Shown here: piece after piece, positions 28,172-35,661 of the stretch
Numbering within the stretch: position 1 is the first letter of the stretch
Layout of the letters: each line of letters opens with the position of its first letter
Source of the DNA: Parvibaculum sedimenti
GTDB taxonomy: Bacteria; Pseudomonadota; Alphaproteobacteria; Parvibaculales; Parvibaculaceae
Reading direction: 5' to 3'
NCBI RefSeq assembly: GCF_009184905.1
Contig: NZ_WESC01000003.1
Span: 186,001-250,000 of the forward strand
Length of the DNA: 64,000 nucleotides
Program-made: the position numbers and the translations under genes
Notes under the pieces: generated by a model
The model's input: the letters and a program-made list of their open reading frames with translations, nothing else
What the model was told of the DNA's origin: nothing
The model's database searches: none

Positions 28172-28896
28172 TGAGCAAAACCATCCGCATCGGCCACATC
28201 ACGCCCTCTTCCAACACAGCCCTCGAACCGCTCACCTATGCGATGAACGAGCCGCTGAAGCATCGCATGACGCATCACTTTTCGCGCATGACGGTGACGC
28301 ATCTGGCTCTCAGCGGGTCCTCGGAGGCGCAATTCCAGCTGGAGCCAATGCTTGCCGCCGCGCGCCTTCTCGCCGACGCGCCGCTCAATGCGATCCTCTG
28401 GAACGGCTCCTCGGCAAGCTGGCGCGGCCTCGAGAACGACGTCGCGCTTTGCGAAGCGATCACCCGCGAAACAGGCATCGCCGCTTCGACCACGACCATT
28501 GCCTTCTGCAAAACCTTTCGTGAGAACAGCTGGCGCCGCATCGCGCTCGCTGTTCCCTACACGTCGGATATCACGGGGCAGATCGGCGTCGAATATGCGC
28601 GACAGGGCTTCGAGGTTGTCGGCGCGGCGAGCCTCGGCGCCCGAGAGAATATCGAGATCGGTGCGACCGACCCCGAACCGATCAGGAGACTTCTGCGCGC
28701 GGCCGCGCAAAGCAAGCCCGATTGCATCGCCGTCGTCTGCACGAATTTCAATGCGACCGAACTCGTTGAAGAGATGGAAACCGAACTCGGCATACCCATT
28801 GTCGACTCGATCGCCATCACTTTTCGCGAAGCCTGCCTGATGACAGGCGTCGACCTCGCCATCCCCGGCTGGGGCCAAATTCTCGCCGGAAACTGA
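28171..28896 (+). CDS. Maleate isomerase / Asp-Glu racemase superfamily protein
   Basis: A 241-residue protein of the Asp/Glu/hydantoin racemase superfamily closest to maleate cis-trans isomerases and arylmalonate decarboxylases, shown by the P12-S-S-N15-T16 start and the two-half domain layout. The C-terminal cysteine is present (V-V-C190-T-N-F), but the N-terminal half has W77-N78-G-S where isomerases carry their first cysteine. One-cysteine members are decarboxylases or isomerases with altered mechanism. In the operon it would act on a C4 or malonate-like acid released by the hydrolases. Start and stop are tightly fused to neighbours. Confidence 0.8.
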   Translation: MSKTIRIGHITPSSNTALEPLTYAMNEPLKHRMTHHFSRMTVTHLALSGSSEAQFQLEPMLAAARLLADAPLNAILWNGSSASWRGLENDVALCEAITRETGIAASTTTIAFCKTFRENSWRRIALAVPYTSDITGQIGVEYARQGFEVVGAASLGARENIEIGATDPEPIRRLLRAAAQSKPDCIAVVCTNFNATELVEEMETELGIPIVDSIAITFREACLMTGVDLAIPGWGQILAGN

Positions 28897-28899
28897 CGC

Positions 28900-29916
28900 A
28901 TGGAAGAGGCCGCCTCATTCGCCGGTAAGGTCGCCATACTCACCACGGGCGGCACAATCGCCTCGACCTACGATCAGTCGAGCGGCTCCGTACATGCGGC
29001 GCTGGACGCAAACGTCCTTCTCGCGGGACTACCCACCGCCTGCCTTCCGCCTGTCGAAGGCCGCAGCATCCTCACGCGCAACAGCTACGCGCTCTCCTTC
29101 GACGATGCGCTCACCATCGTGGAGGCGATAGAGGAGACGCGGTCTCGAGACGACATAGCGGGTGTCGTCGTCACGCATGGAACGGACACGCTGGAGGAAA
29201 CCGCCTTTCTGGCCGGCCTTCTGCTTGAGCCGGGCAAGCCAGTCGTCTTCACCGGCGCACAAGCCTCAGCAGACGAACCGGACCGTGACGGGCCGCGCAA
29301 CCTCGCTGATGCGATCCGCGTTGCGGGTACAGGCGCGGCATCCGGTCTCGGCGTTCTGGTCGTCTTCGACGGCGATATACTCACCGCCCGCGACGCCACC
29401 AAGAGGCACAGCTCGCGTCGGCACGCCTTCACCGCCGCCAGCGGACCGATAGGCACCGTGGATCGCAGTGTCGTTCGTATCACGCAGCGGCCCACTCCCT
29501 TCGCACGTTTTTGCGAGGCAAGACTCGCCGGACCCGTCGATCTCGTCACGCTGACACTCGGCGGGGATGACAGGATTCTGAAGCTCTGCGCCGAGGCGGG
29601 CGCGCGCGGCATCGTGCTGGCGGCAACGGGGCGCGGCAACGCAACGCCGAACATCGTCGCCCTCATCTCACAGCTCAGTGCGCGCGGCGTCCCCGTTCTC
29701 GTCACCTCACGCTCGCCGGAAGGCCGCGTCGAGCCGATCTACGGACAGGGAGGCGGCGCGGATCTTGAAAGGGCAGGCGCTATTTTTGCAGGTGATCTCA
29801 ACGGTCCCAAGGCGCGGCTTCTGCTCGCGCTGATCCTCGGCCAATCCACAATTGGAAACATCGCCGCTCTCGTTCACTCCATCGCCAATTCATGCATCGA
29901 GGAGAAAGTCTGGTGA
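28900..29916 (+). CDS. L-asparaginase/glutaminase family amidohydrolase
   Basis: A 338-residue asparaginase-fold enzyme. The first threonine motif is T15-T16-G-G-T19-I-A and the second is T-H93-G-T95-D96-T97. An A-T-K-R-H-S-S-R segment provides the usual lysine region. There is no signal peptide, so it is cytoplasmic. It starts 3 bases after the isomerase gene. In this operon it would deamidate an asparagine-like or half-amide intermediate and release ammonia; housekeeping asparaginase would not need such coupling. Confidence 0.87.
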   Translation: MEEAASFAGKVAILTTGGTIASTYDQSSGSVHAALDANVLLAGLPTACLPPVEGRSILTRNSYALSFDDALTIVEAIEETRSRDDIAGVVVTHGTDTLEETAFLAGLLLEPGKPVVFTGAQASADEPDRDGPRNLADAIRVAGTGAASGLGVLVVFDGDILTARDATKRHSSRRHAFTAASGPIGTVDRSVVRITQRPTPFARFCEARLAGPVDLVTLTLGGDDRILKLCAEAGARGIVLAATGRGNATPNIVALISQLSARGVPVLVTSRSPEGRVEPIYGQGGGADLERAGAIFAGDLNGPKARLLLALILGQSTIGNIAALVHSIANSCIEEKVW

Positions 29917-30809
29917 CGAAGGAAATTCTGGTTGCTTACGGCATCGACGTCGATGCGGTCGCGGGTTGGCTTGGCTCCTATGGCGGCGAGGACAGTCCCT
30001 GCGACATCTCGCGCGGCGTCTTTGCAGGCGAGGTCGGCATTCCTCGCCTGCTGCGCATGTTCGACCGCTTCGGCATCGAGACGACATGGTTCGCCCCCGG
30101 CCATTCCATCGAGACGTTTCCCGACGAGATGAAAGCGGTCGCCAATGCTGGTCATGAAATCGGCATGCATGGCTATTCGCATGAAAATCCGCTGATGATG
30201 ACGCCAGATCAGGAAGCCGCCGTCATCGACAAATCCATCGAGCTCATCACGAAGTTGCAGGGCCGCCCGCCCGTCGGTTATGTCGCGCCGTGGTGGGAAT
30301 TCAGCGCGGGCACGATCGAACTGCTGCTCGAACGCGGCATCCTCTACGACCACAGTCTGATGCATAACGACTTCTTTCCCTATTACGCGCGCAAGGGCGA
30401 AAGCTGGTCGAAGATCGACTACGGCAAGCCGGCCGAGACGTGGATGAAGCCGATGAACCGGGGCACGGAAACAGACCTCGTCGAAATTCCTGCTTCCTGG
30501 TACATCGACGATCTGCCGCCCATGATGTTCATGAAGGCCTCGCCCAACAGCCACGGTTTCGTCAATCCGCGCGATATCGAGGAGCTTTGGCGCGACCAGT
30601 TCGATTGGGTCTATCGCGAATATGATTATGCGGCCTTCACCATCACGATCCACCCGGACGTCTCGGGCCGCCCGCAAGTGCTCTCCATGCATGAGCGCTT
30701 CTTCAGCCATATGGCAAGCCATCCCGGCGTGTGTTTCGTGACCTTCGAAGAAATCGCCCGGGATTTCCTTGTGCGTTTTCCGCGCGGCACACAAGGTCCG
30801 AGGCCCTGA
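29913..30809 (+). CDS. Polysaccharide-deacetylase-family hydrolase (HpPgdA-like subgroup)
   Basis: A NodB-fold protein of about 298 residues beginning at GTG 29913, which overlaps the asparaginase stop as GTGA and has GAGGAG nine bases upstream. An in-frame ATG at 29892 is an alternative. The [13 protein letters not shown] start and the [13 protein letters not shown] motif (metal histidines) mark the cytoplasmic subgroup that includes H. pylori PgdA-like proteins and many predicted amide or imide hydrolases. Having no signal peptide, it cannot act on cell-wall glycan and probably hydrolyses a small C-N bond. Confidence 0.85.
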   Translation: MTKEILVAYGIDVDAVAGWLGSYGGEDSPCDISRGVFAGEVGIPRLLRMFDRFGIETTWFAPGHSIETFPDEMKAVANAGHEIGMHGYSHENPLMMTPDQEAAVIDKSIELITKLQGRPPVGYVAPWWEFSAGTIELLLERGILYDHSLMHNDFFPYYARKGESWSKIDYGKPAETWMKPMNRGTETDLVEIPASWYIDDLPPMMFMKASPNSHGFVNPRDIEELWRDQFDWVYREYDYAAFTITIHPDVSGRPQVLSMHERFFSHMASHPGVCFVTFEEIARDFLVRFPRGTQGPRP

Positions 30810-30814
30810 CGCTG

Positions 30815-31117
30815 ATGTGCGGCTTCTGCGGATCCTTCAGCGAACACAGGCACTGGAGTGCCGGCCCGCTCACGGCGGCGCGACAGGGCGCGGTGCGTAT
30901 ACGCATCGCACACATGGCGGGTGAACTTGCCGCACCCGCCGGCGTCCGCCTGACGGCATGGCGCGACCGCTTTCAATTGACGGGCCCGACGGGCAAGCGC
31001 GAACTGGCGACTGATCTGGCCAGCATCTGGCGCGCCGTCGATCGGCTCGGTCGCGCCATGCCGGACCCGCTCGACGACGCATTTTTCGACGGCCTCGAAG
31101 CACAGGCGAAAGAATGA
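30815..31117 (+). CDS. Small conserved-looking protein with N-terminal CxxC
   Basis: A 100-residue protein starting at ATG 30815 (M-C2-G-F-C5-G). It overlaps the CobW start by 4 bases and starts 5 bases after the deacetylase stop. The two cysteines form a C-x-x-C that could bind zinc or a cluster. The rest is R-rich and A-rich with no membrane helix. I recognise no family. Position next to CobW suggests it is a metal-dependent accessory or client, which is inference only. Confidence 0.65.
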   Translation: MCGFCGSFSEHRHWSAGPLTAARQGAVRIRIAHMAGELAAPAGVRLTAWRDRFQLTGPTGKRELATDLASIWRAVDRLGRAMPDPLDDAFFDGLEAQAKE

Positions 31118-32142
31118 CAGGCGACGCCCCTGTCATCGTCGATGTTCTGACGGGCTTTCTCGGTGCAGGAAAGACATCGCTGGTGCGGCGACTTGCCGAA
31201 GCCGGCGCTCTTTCCGGCGTGGCCGTGCTGGTCAACGAATATGCCGCCCCTCCCGTCGACCAAAGCCTGATGGGGCTGTCCGGCCTCAAGGCCGGAACCT
31301 TCGCCGATGGCTGTCTCTGCTGCGCGACCGATGGCGATCTCCGCGCGTCCCTGCTGCAACTTCTGGAAAATCGCGCAGGCGGCAAGGTTCGCCCTTTCAC
31401 GCGCATTCTGATCGAGACGTCCGGCATCGCCGATCCCGCGTCGCTCCTCGCCACGCTCGTTTCTGATCCGATGTTGCGCCCGCGCCTTAGGCTCGGCCGT
31501 GTCGTCACGCTGGTCGATCTCTGCCATGCGCCGACGACTCTGGCCGAACAGCAGGAGGCCGTCGCGCAGATCGTCGCCGCCGACATCGTCCTCTTCACCA
31601 AAGCGGACATGGCGGACGAAGGCGCGGTCGAATTGGCCTGCGCCGTGGTAGGGGCAATCAACCCGATCGCAGCGTTGCGTGAATGCAGCCCGCACGACAA
31701 CACAGACCCCTTCGACCTGCACGCGCTACAACCACGCCATAGGAAAGCGCCGGTTGCGTCAGCGGTTCACACACACCATCACCACATTGCCTCAACTGTG
31801 CTTCGCTGGCCTTCGCCGGTCGACTGGGCCGTCTTCGCAAGCTGGCTCTCGTTGCTCTTGCACCGGCACGGCCCCAATATTCTCAGGATGAAAGGCATCA
31901 TGACGATCGCGGGCGAAGAACAACATGGTCCCGTGGTCATCCAGTCCGTGCGCCACATCGTCCACATGCCCGAACATGTGGCCCAACCAGCGGCGAACGG
32001 CGGAGCCGAAATCGTCGTCATCGCGCGGGAGATCGATCCGGCCCTTATCCGCCGCTCGTTTGAAACCTTCCTCGCACATGCTGAACGCAAAAACCGCTCC
32101 ACAGAGGATCATTTGCCCCAAATCAATGCGGTGATTGCCTAG
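31114..32142 (+). CDS. CobW/COG0523-family G3E GTPase, putative metallochaperone
   Basis: A 342-residue GTPase: Walker A G14-F-L-G-A-G-K-T21, the family's C67-L-C-C70 metal motif, the T-K-A-D guanine-specificity loop (162-165), a His-rich linker H219-T-H-H-H-H224, and a CobW C-terminal domain. Members deliver zinc, cobalt or iron to client enzymes, including nitrile hydratase activators. It is the last gene of the ten-gene operon and is followed by a hairpin. The likely clients are the metal-dependent amidohydrolase or deacetylases upstream. Confidence 0.9.
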   Translation: MTGDAPVIVDVLTGFLGAGKTSLVRRLAEAGALSGVAVLVNEYAAPPVDQSLMGLSGLKAGTFADGCLCCATDGDLRASLLQLLENRAGGKVRPFTRILIETSGIADPASLLATLVSDPMLRPRLRLGRVVTLVDLCHAPTTLAEQQEAVAQIVAADIVLFTKADMADEGAVELACAVVGAINPIAALRECSPHDNTDPFDLHALQPRHRKAPVASAVHTHHHHIASTVLRWPSPVDWAVFASWLSLLLHRHGPNILRMKGIMTIAGEEQHGPVVIQSVRHIVHMPEHVAQPAANGGAEIVVIAREIDPALIRRSFETFLAHAERKNRSTEDHLPQINAVIA

Positions 32143-32159
32143 TTTTTCGCCACCCCCTT

Positions 32160-32181
32160 GGCGCGATGCCGGGATCGCGCC
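32160..32181 (+). terminator. Hairpin after the CobW gene
   Basis: GGCGCGAT / ATCGCGCC forms a perfect 8-base-pair stem with loop GCCGGG, starting 18 bases after the CobW stop. No T-run follows, so termination would be inefficient or Rho-assisted. It marks the end of the ten-gene run. Confidence 0.45.
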
Positions 32182-32515
32182 GCCGCTGAACTGGTACAAG
32201 CATTGCTAGGTAGATACTGCTCCGAGTGACCGGAAAACCGGATCGGGCCGACCTCCATAAATGCGCGACACATGCAGCGTAATTGCGTCGGATACCGGCT
32301 GGTCCCTGGGGCAGATGAGTAAGCGTTTGGGAAACTCGCCGAATGTCCAGTCAAGCATGCGTCGCGACAAAATGGCGAAGCGAAACCGCCCCGAGCCAAA
32401 GCGTCAAATCTGCCCCTGGCGCGCAGGCGACGGCATCGGCGGCCATCGTCGCAACATCGTTTTCCTGAATGCGTTTCGGGCCGAGGCCTGAAGCTCAATC
32501 GTTCCGAGAGTACTC
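32182..32515. other. Non-coding gap upstream of the ArcS-like gene
   Basis: About 330 bases without a convincing gene. A 76-codon frame at 32261-32491 is basic and lacks a ribosome site or recognisable similarity. It should contain the promoter of the second catabolic unit. I saw no preQ1-type or other familiar riboswitch, only a minor CCGG-AAAA-CCGG hairpin near 32230. Confidence 0.45.
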
Positions 32516-33535
32516 ATGGTTACCATCATCGACCGCGACCAGCGCTTCCTCGAATCCTCGCAGAAAATCGAAAGCCCCTTCCAGCTCGATCCAACGCTCT
32601 GCCTCTATAGCCCGCAGGACAATGTCGACTCGCTCGCGCATCCGCGCATTGCTGCATGGATCGATTTTGTGCGGAAGGAATATGAGCCCAAGTTTCCCAA
32701 GGCAAAGCGTCGTGTGCTGCTTTTCATGCCTTGCACCAAGACCAAGCCTTACCCCTTCTCCTCGGAGCACAAGGCTATCAACCAGCGGCTGATCGACTCC
32801 GGATTCCGCCCCACATCGCGCCAATATCTACCGCAGGAATTACAGGCTCGGCTCGAACCTTCCTTCTCGCAGGAAGTGCTCAATCTTTCGCCGCTGATTG
32901 ACGACGAAGGCTTGCTCATTCACCGCATGGTGATTTCCGAACCCATGGGCGTCGTGCCTTACGAACACATCGTCGAGTATCGCGGCCAGCCCTCGCCCGC
33001 GACCGCCTATGACGATCCGGGCCTCTTTGAAAAGCGCGGCAATGCCGTCTCACCCTGGCGCACAGATTCGACCGCGACTGCCGTCTCCGCGAACCGCTGG
33101 AAATGGGGCGACGAGGAACGCCGCGCCTATGTGGTGATGCACAACGCCATGGCGGAGGCTGTCGCCACCGTCGTCGCGCGCATCGGACACAATTACGACG
33201 ACATCGTTTCCTGGGTTGCGCCCGGCCTTACCCACCGCAGCTTCGTCATCGGCCGCAGCGAACGCTCGGCGAACAATGTCGCGGCATCCCGCAAGGTTGG
33301 AACGACGCGCCTCGAACTCATCGGCGCGAATGACCATCTGCCTGAGGGCCAGAAGATCACCTGCCTGCCGACGCCCGAGCAATGCAAGGAAGCCGTGGAG
33401 CGGCTCGCCGACCGGCTCGGCACCGACCTCACCCATGCCTATGGCGTCTATGCGCGCGGCGGCGCCAATGCGACGCCGCTTGCGCTGCCCGAACTCCTCG
33501 ACGATCTGATGGCGCGCCTGCGTCCCACGGCGTAA
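32516..33535 (+). CDS. ArcS-like (DUF5591) protein, bacterial homologue of archaeosine synthase core
   Basis: A 339-residue protein carrying the full archaeosine-synthase signature PC-x3-KPY-x2-S-x2-H: P72-C73, K77-P78-Y79, S82 and H85. After it come M-V-I-S-E-P-M-G-V-V-P-Y-E, P-A-T-A-Y-D-D-P and a W-x-x-D-E element, in the order seen in DUF5591. In archaea this domain, fused to TGT-like and PUA parts, adds lysine to the nitrile of preQ0 in tRNA. Here TGT and PUA parts are absent and the gene opens a catabolic cluster, so a free small molecule is a more likely substrate. Function is unassigned; the domain call is fairly sure. Confidence 0.78.
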   Translation: MVTIIDRDQRFLESSQKIESPFQLDPTLCLYSPQDNVDSLAHPRIAAWIDFVRKEYEPKFPKAKRRVLLFMPCTKTKPYPFSSEHKAINQRLIDSGFRPTSRQYLPQELQARLEPSFSQEVLNLSPLIDDEGLLIHRMVISEPMGVVPYEHIVEYRGQPSPATAYDDPGLFEKRGNAVSPWRTDSTATAVSANRWKWGDEERRAYVVMHNAMAEAVATVVARIGHNYDDIVSWVAPGLTHRSFVIGRSERSANNVAASRKVGTTRLELIGANDHLPEGQKITCLPTPEQCKEAVERLADRLGTDLTHAYGVYARGGANATPLALPELLDDLMARLRPTA

Positions 33536-33553
33536 GCGAAGAGAAGCGAAAAA

Positions 33554-34531
33554 ATGGCATCAAAGAAGCTGAAGATCGGCGTCAGCGACAGCGACAGGAC
33601 AAGGCCGCTGGCGAATGGCGAAGTCCCGCTCGATGGCATCGATGCGGAAATCTCGCTGATGGGCGTGCAGGCGCTCTTCAACAGGCAGTTGAAAGACCAT
33701 ACTTTCGACGCCTGCGAGTTCCCCATCGCAACCTATCTGCGCACGCTGGAGACGCCGGAACGCCCCTATGTGGCCGTACCGCTATTCCCCTCACGGCATT
33801 TCCGCCTCTCCTGCGTCTTCATCAACAAGACGAAAGGCATCAGGACGCCTGCCGATCTCGCGGGCAAGCGTATCGGCATGATGGTTTTCGACATGGCGGC
33901 GGCCGTCTGGCTGCGCGGAATTTTCGAGGAGCATTTCGGACTCCCGCGCACATCACCCATCTATGTGAGCGGCGGCCTCGATGCCCCGCGCTCGGGCGAC
34001 GAGCATCCGCAATTTTACCCGGAGCAGTTCAAGATCGAGCATCGTACCGATGCTAGCCTCGCGGCGCTTCTCGAAAGCGGTGAGATCGACGCGCTCTATA
34101 CGGCGCGCGCCCCGAGCACCTGGCCGTCGGCGAATGTCGGCCGTCTCTTCGAAAATCCGATGGAGGCGGAACTCGGCTATTTCGAGAAGACGAGCATCTT
34201 CCCGCCCATGCACATCCTCGCGATCAAGCGCCCGCTGGTCGAGGCCGCCCCGACTCTGCCGCGCAAACTCTTCAACGCCTTCGCAGCCGCGCAGGAAGTT
34301 GCCCGCTCGAAGCTTTTCGATTCCGCGGCCCTTTCCACCATGCTGCCCTGGCAACTCGAAGCGCTGCTCCAGACCGAAGAGAAGCTTGGCAAGGATTACT
34401 GGCCGGTCGGCTTTGCAAAGAACCGGGCGATGCTCGACGTCTTCATCCGCTACATGCTGGAAGACGGGCTCATCACCACTCCTTTCACGCCGGAAAGCAT
34501 CTTCGACGGCGCGGATATTCTTTCAACCTGA
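33554..34531 (+). CDS. Periplasmic-binding-fold protein, 4,5-dihydroxyphthalate decarboxylase-like
   Basis: A 325-residue protein with the type II periplasmic-binding fold but no signal peptide, resembling 4,5-dihydroxyphthalate decarboxylase (Pht5). The R-P-L-A-N-G-E-V-x-L-D-G-I-D start and the C-E-F-P-I-A-T-Y-L segment are the hallmarks. This supports a cytoplasmic decarboxylase rather than an ABC binding protein. It lies 18 bases after the ArcS-like gene and 24 bases before the AraC regulator. It may remove a ring carboxyl group in the pathway of this cluster. The substrate is inferred from fold only. Confidence 0.78.
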   Translation: MASKKLKIGVSDSDRTRPLANGEVPLDGIDAEISLMGVQALFNRQLKDHTFDACEFPIATYLRTLETPERPYVAVPLFPSRHFRLSCVFINKTKGIRTPADLAGKRIGMMVFDMAAAVWLRGIFEEHFGLPRTSPIYVSGGLDAPRSGDEHPQFYPEQFKIEHRTDASLAALLESGEIDALYTARAPSTWPSANVGRLFENPMEAELGYFEKTSIFPPMHILAIKRPLVEAAPTLPRKLFNAFAAAQEVARSKLFDSAALSTMLPWQLEALLQTEEKLGKDYWPVGFAKNRAMLDVFIRYMLEDGLITTPFTPESIFDGADILST

Positions 34532-34555
34532 AGATGGAACAGCGGAGAGAGCGGC

Positions 34556-35521
34556 ATGGCCCAGGCGACAGGTAGCTGGCAGAACCTCTGCACCGAGGCC
34601 GTTCCTCCACGCGATCGTCTCGACTACTGGCACGCGGCGACCAACCGGCTCTTTCCGCCCACGCGCCTCAGCCGGTCGAGCCATGAAGGCTTTTATGGCC
34701 GCGTCTCATGGCTCAAATTCGGCGAGGTGACGCTGGCCAACATCGTCTCGACGAGTCTCGACGTAACGAGGAGCGAACGCGACATCACCCGCGACGACGA
34801 CCGCTGGTATGAAATCAACGTCCAGATAGACGGGGCAAGTGCCTTTACCCAGGACGGGCGCGAGGTCGCTTCCGGCCCACGCTCCGTCATTCTCTATGAC
34901 AGCCGCCGTCCCTATCAGATGCGCTTCGACGGACCATATCGGCAACTCTCGCTGAAGGTGCCGCGCGAGGCGCTGCGCGACCGCGTGCCGAATATCGACG
35001 CGCTGATCTCCCGGCATATCCCCACTGACGGCATTCCCGGCCGCTTCTTCTACGACTTTGCCGCCGCGCTCTGCGACGCGCCGGAAGGTATTCCGGGCTT
35101 TATCGCCTCGCGCCTCGAACAGCACACGCTCGATCTTCTTGCGACGGCTCTGCTGGGCGCAAATATCGAACCTGCCTCCACGGTCAACCGCATATCGCAG
35201 CTCGACCGGATCAAAGCCTACATTCTCGACAGGCTGGACCAGCCCGACCTCACGCCCCGCGCCATCGCAGAGGCTCACCATATTTCACTCCGCCACCTCT
35301 ATGACCTCTTCGAGGCCGAGGAGCAGCAGGTCGCGCGCTGGATTCAGACACACCGGCTCGACCGGATCAGACGAGACCTCGCCGATCCGCTGAAGCGCGG
35401 CTGGCCGATCAACACCATCGCGCTGAGCTGCGGCTTCAAGGACTTCTCGCATTTCAGCCGGAGCTTCCGGCGGCAATTTGGTGTCTCGCCCCGCGACTAC
35501 CGCAACGGGCTCTCTCACTGA
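34556..35521 (+). CDS. AraC-family transcriptional regulator
   Basis: A 321-residue regulator with an N-terminal AraC-binding-like domain (about residues 30-190, the C-T-E-A-V-P-P-R-D-R-L-D-Y-W start is typical) and a C-terminal double helix-turn-helix (about 220-318, ending C-G-F-K-D-F-S-H-F-S-R-S-F-R-R-Q-F-G-V-S-P). It sits 24 bases after the decarboxylase-like gene and upstream of the aminotransferase gene on the same strand, so it probably activates this catabolic unit. The inducer is unknown. Confidence 0.9.
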   Translation: MAQATGSWQNLCTEAVPPRDRLDYWHAATNRLFPPTRLSRSSHEGFYGRVSWLKFGEVTLANIVSTSLDVTRSERDITRDDDRWYEINVQIDGASAFTQDGREVASGPRSVILYDSRRPYQMRFDGPYRQLSLKVPREALRDRVPNIDALISRHIPTDGIPGRFFYDFAAALCDAPEGIPGFIASRLEQHTLDLLATALLGANIEPASTVNRISQLDRIKAYILDRLDQPDLTPRAIAEAHHISLRHLYDLFEAEEQQVARWIQTHRLDRIRRDLADPLKRGWPINTIALSCGFKDFSHFSRSFRRQFGVSPRDYRNGLSH

Positions 35522-35661
35522 ATGACGCACGGTCGGTCATGTTTTCGTGCCTCGCCAGACCAGGTGGCAAGCTGGCATCCCGTTACGAATGAAGGCTCAA
35601 TGGCCGCCAGAGCGGCAGTCCCGCCGCGCTGTATGCGAGTGACATCTTGACCTACAAAAGC

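Noticed and set aside
32261-32491. 76-codon frame upstream of the ArcS-like gene
   Set aside because: No ribosome site, strongly basic composition and no similarity that I recognise; more likely non-coding leader.
32182-32515. Possible preQ1 or other riboswitch upstream of the ArcS-like gene
   Set aside because: I looked for the conserved loop and pseudoknot patterns because of the deazapurine link but saw only a small CCGG hairpin.
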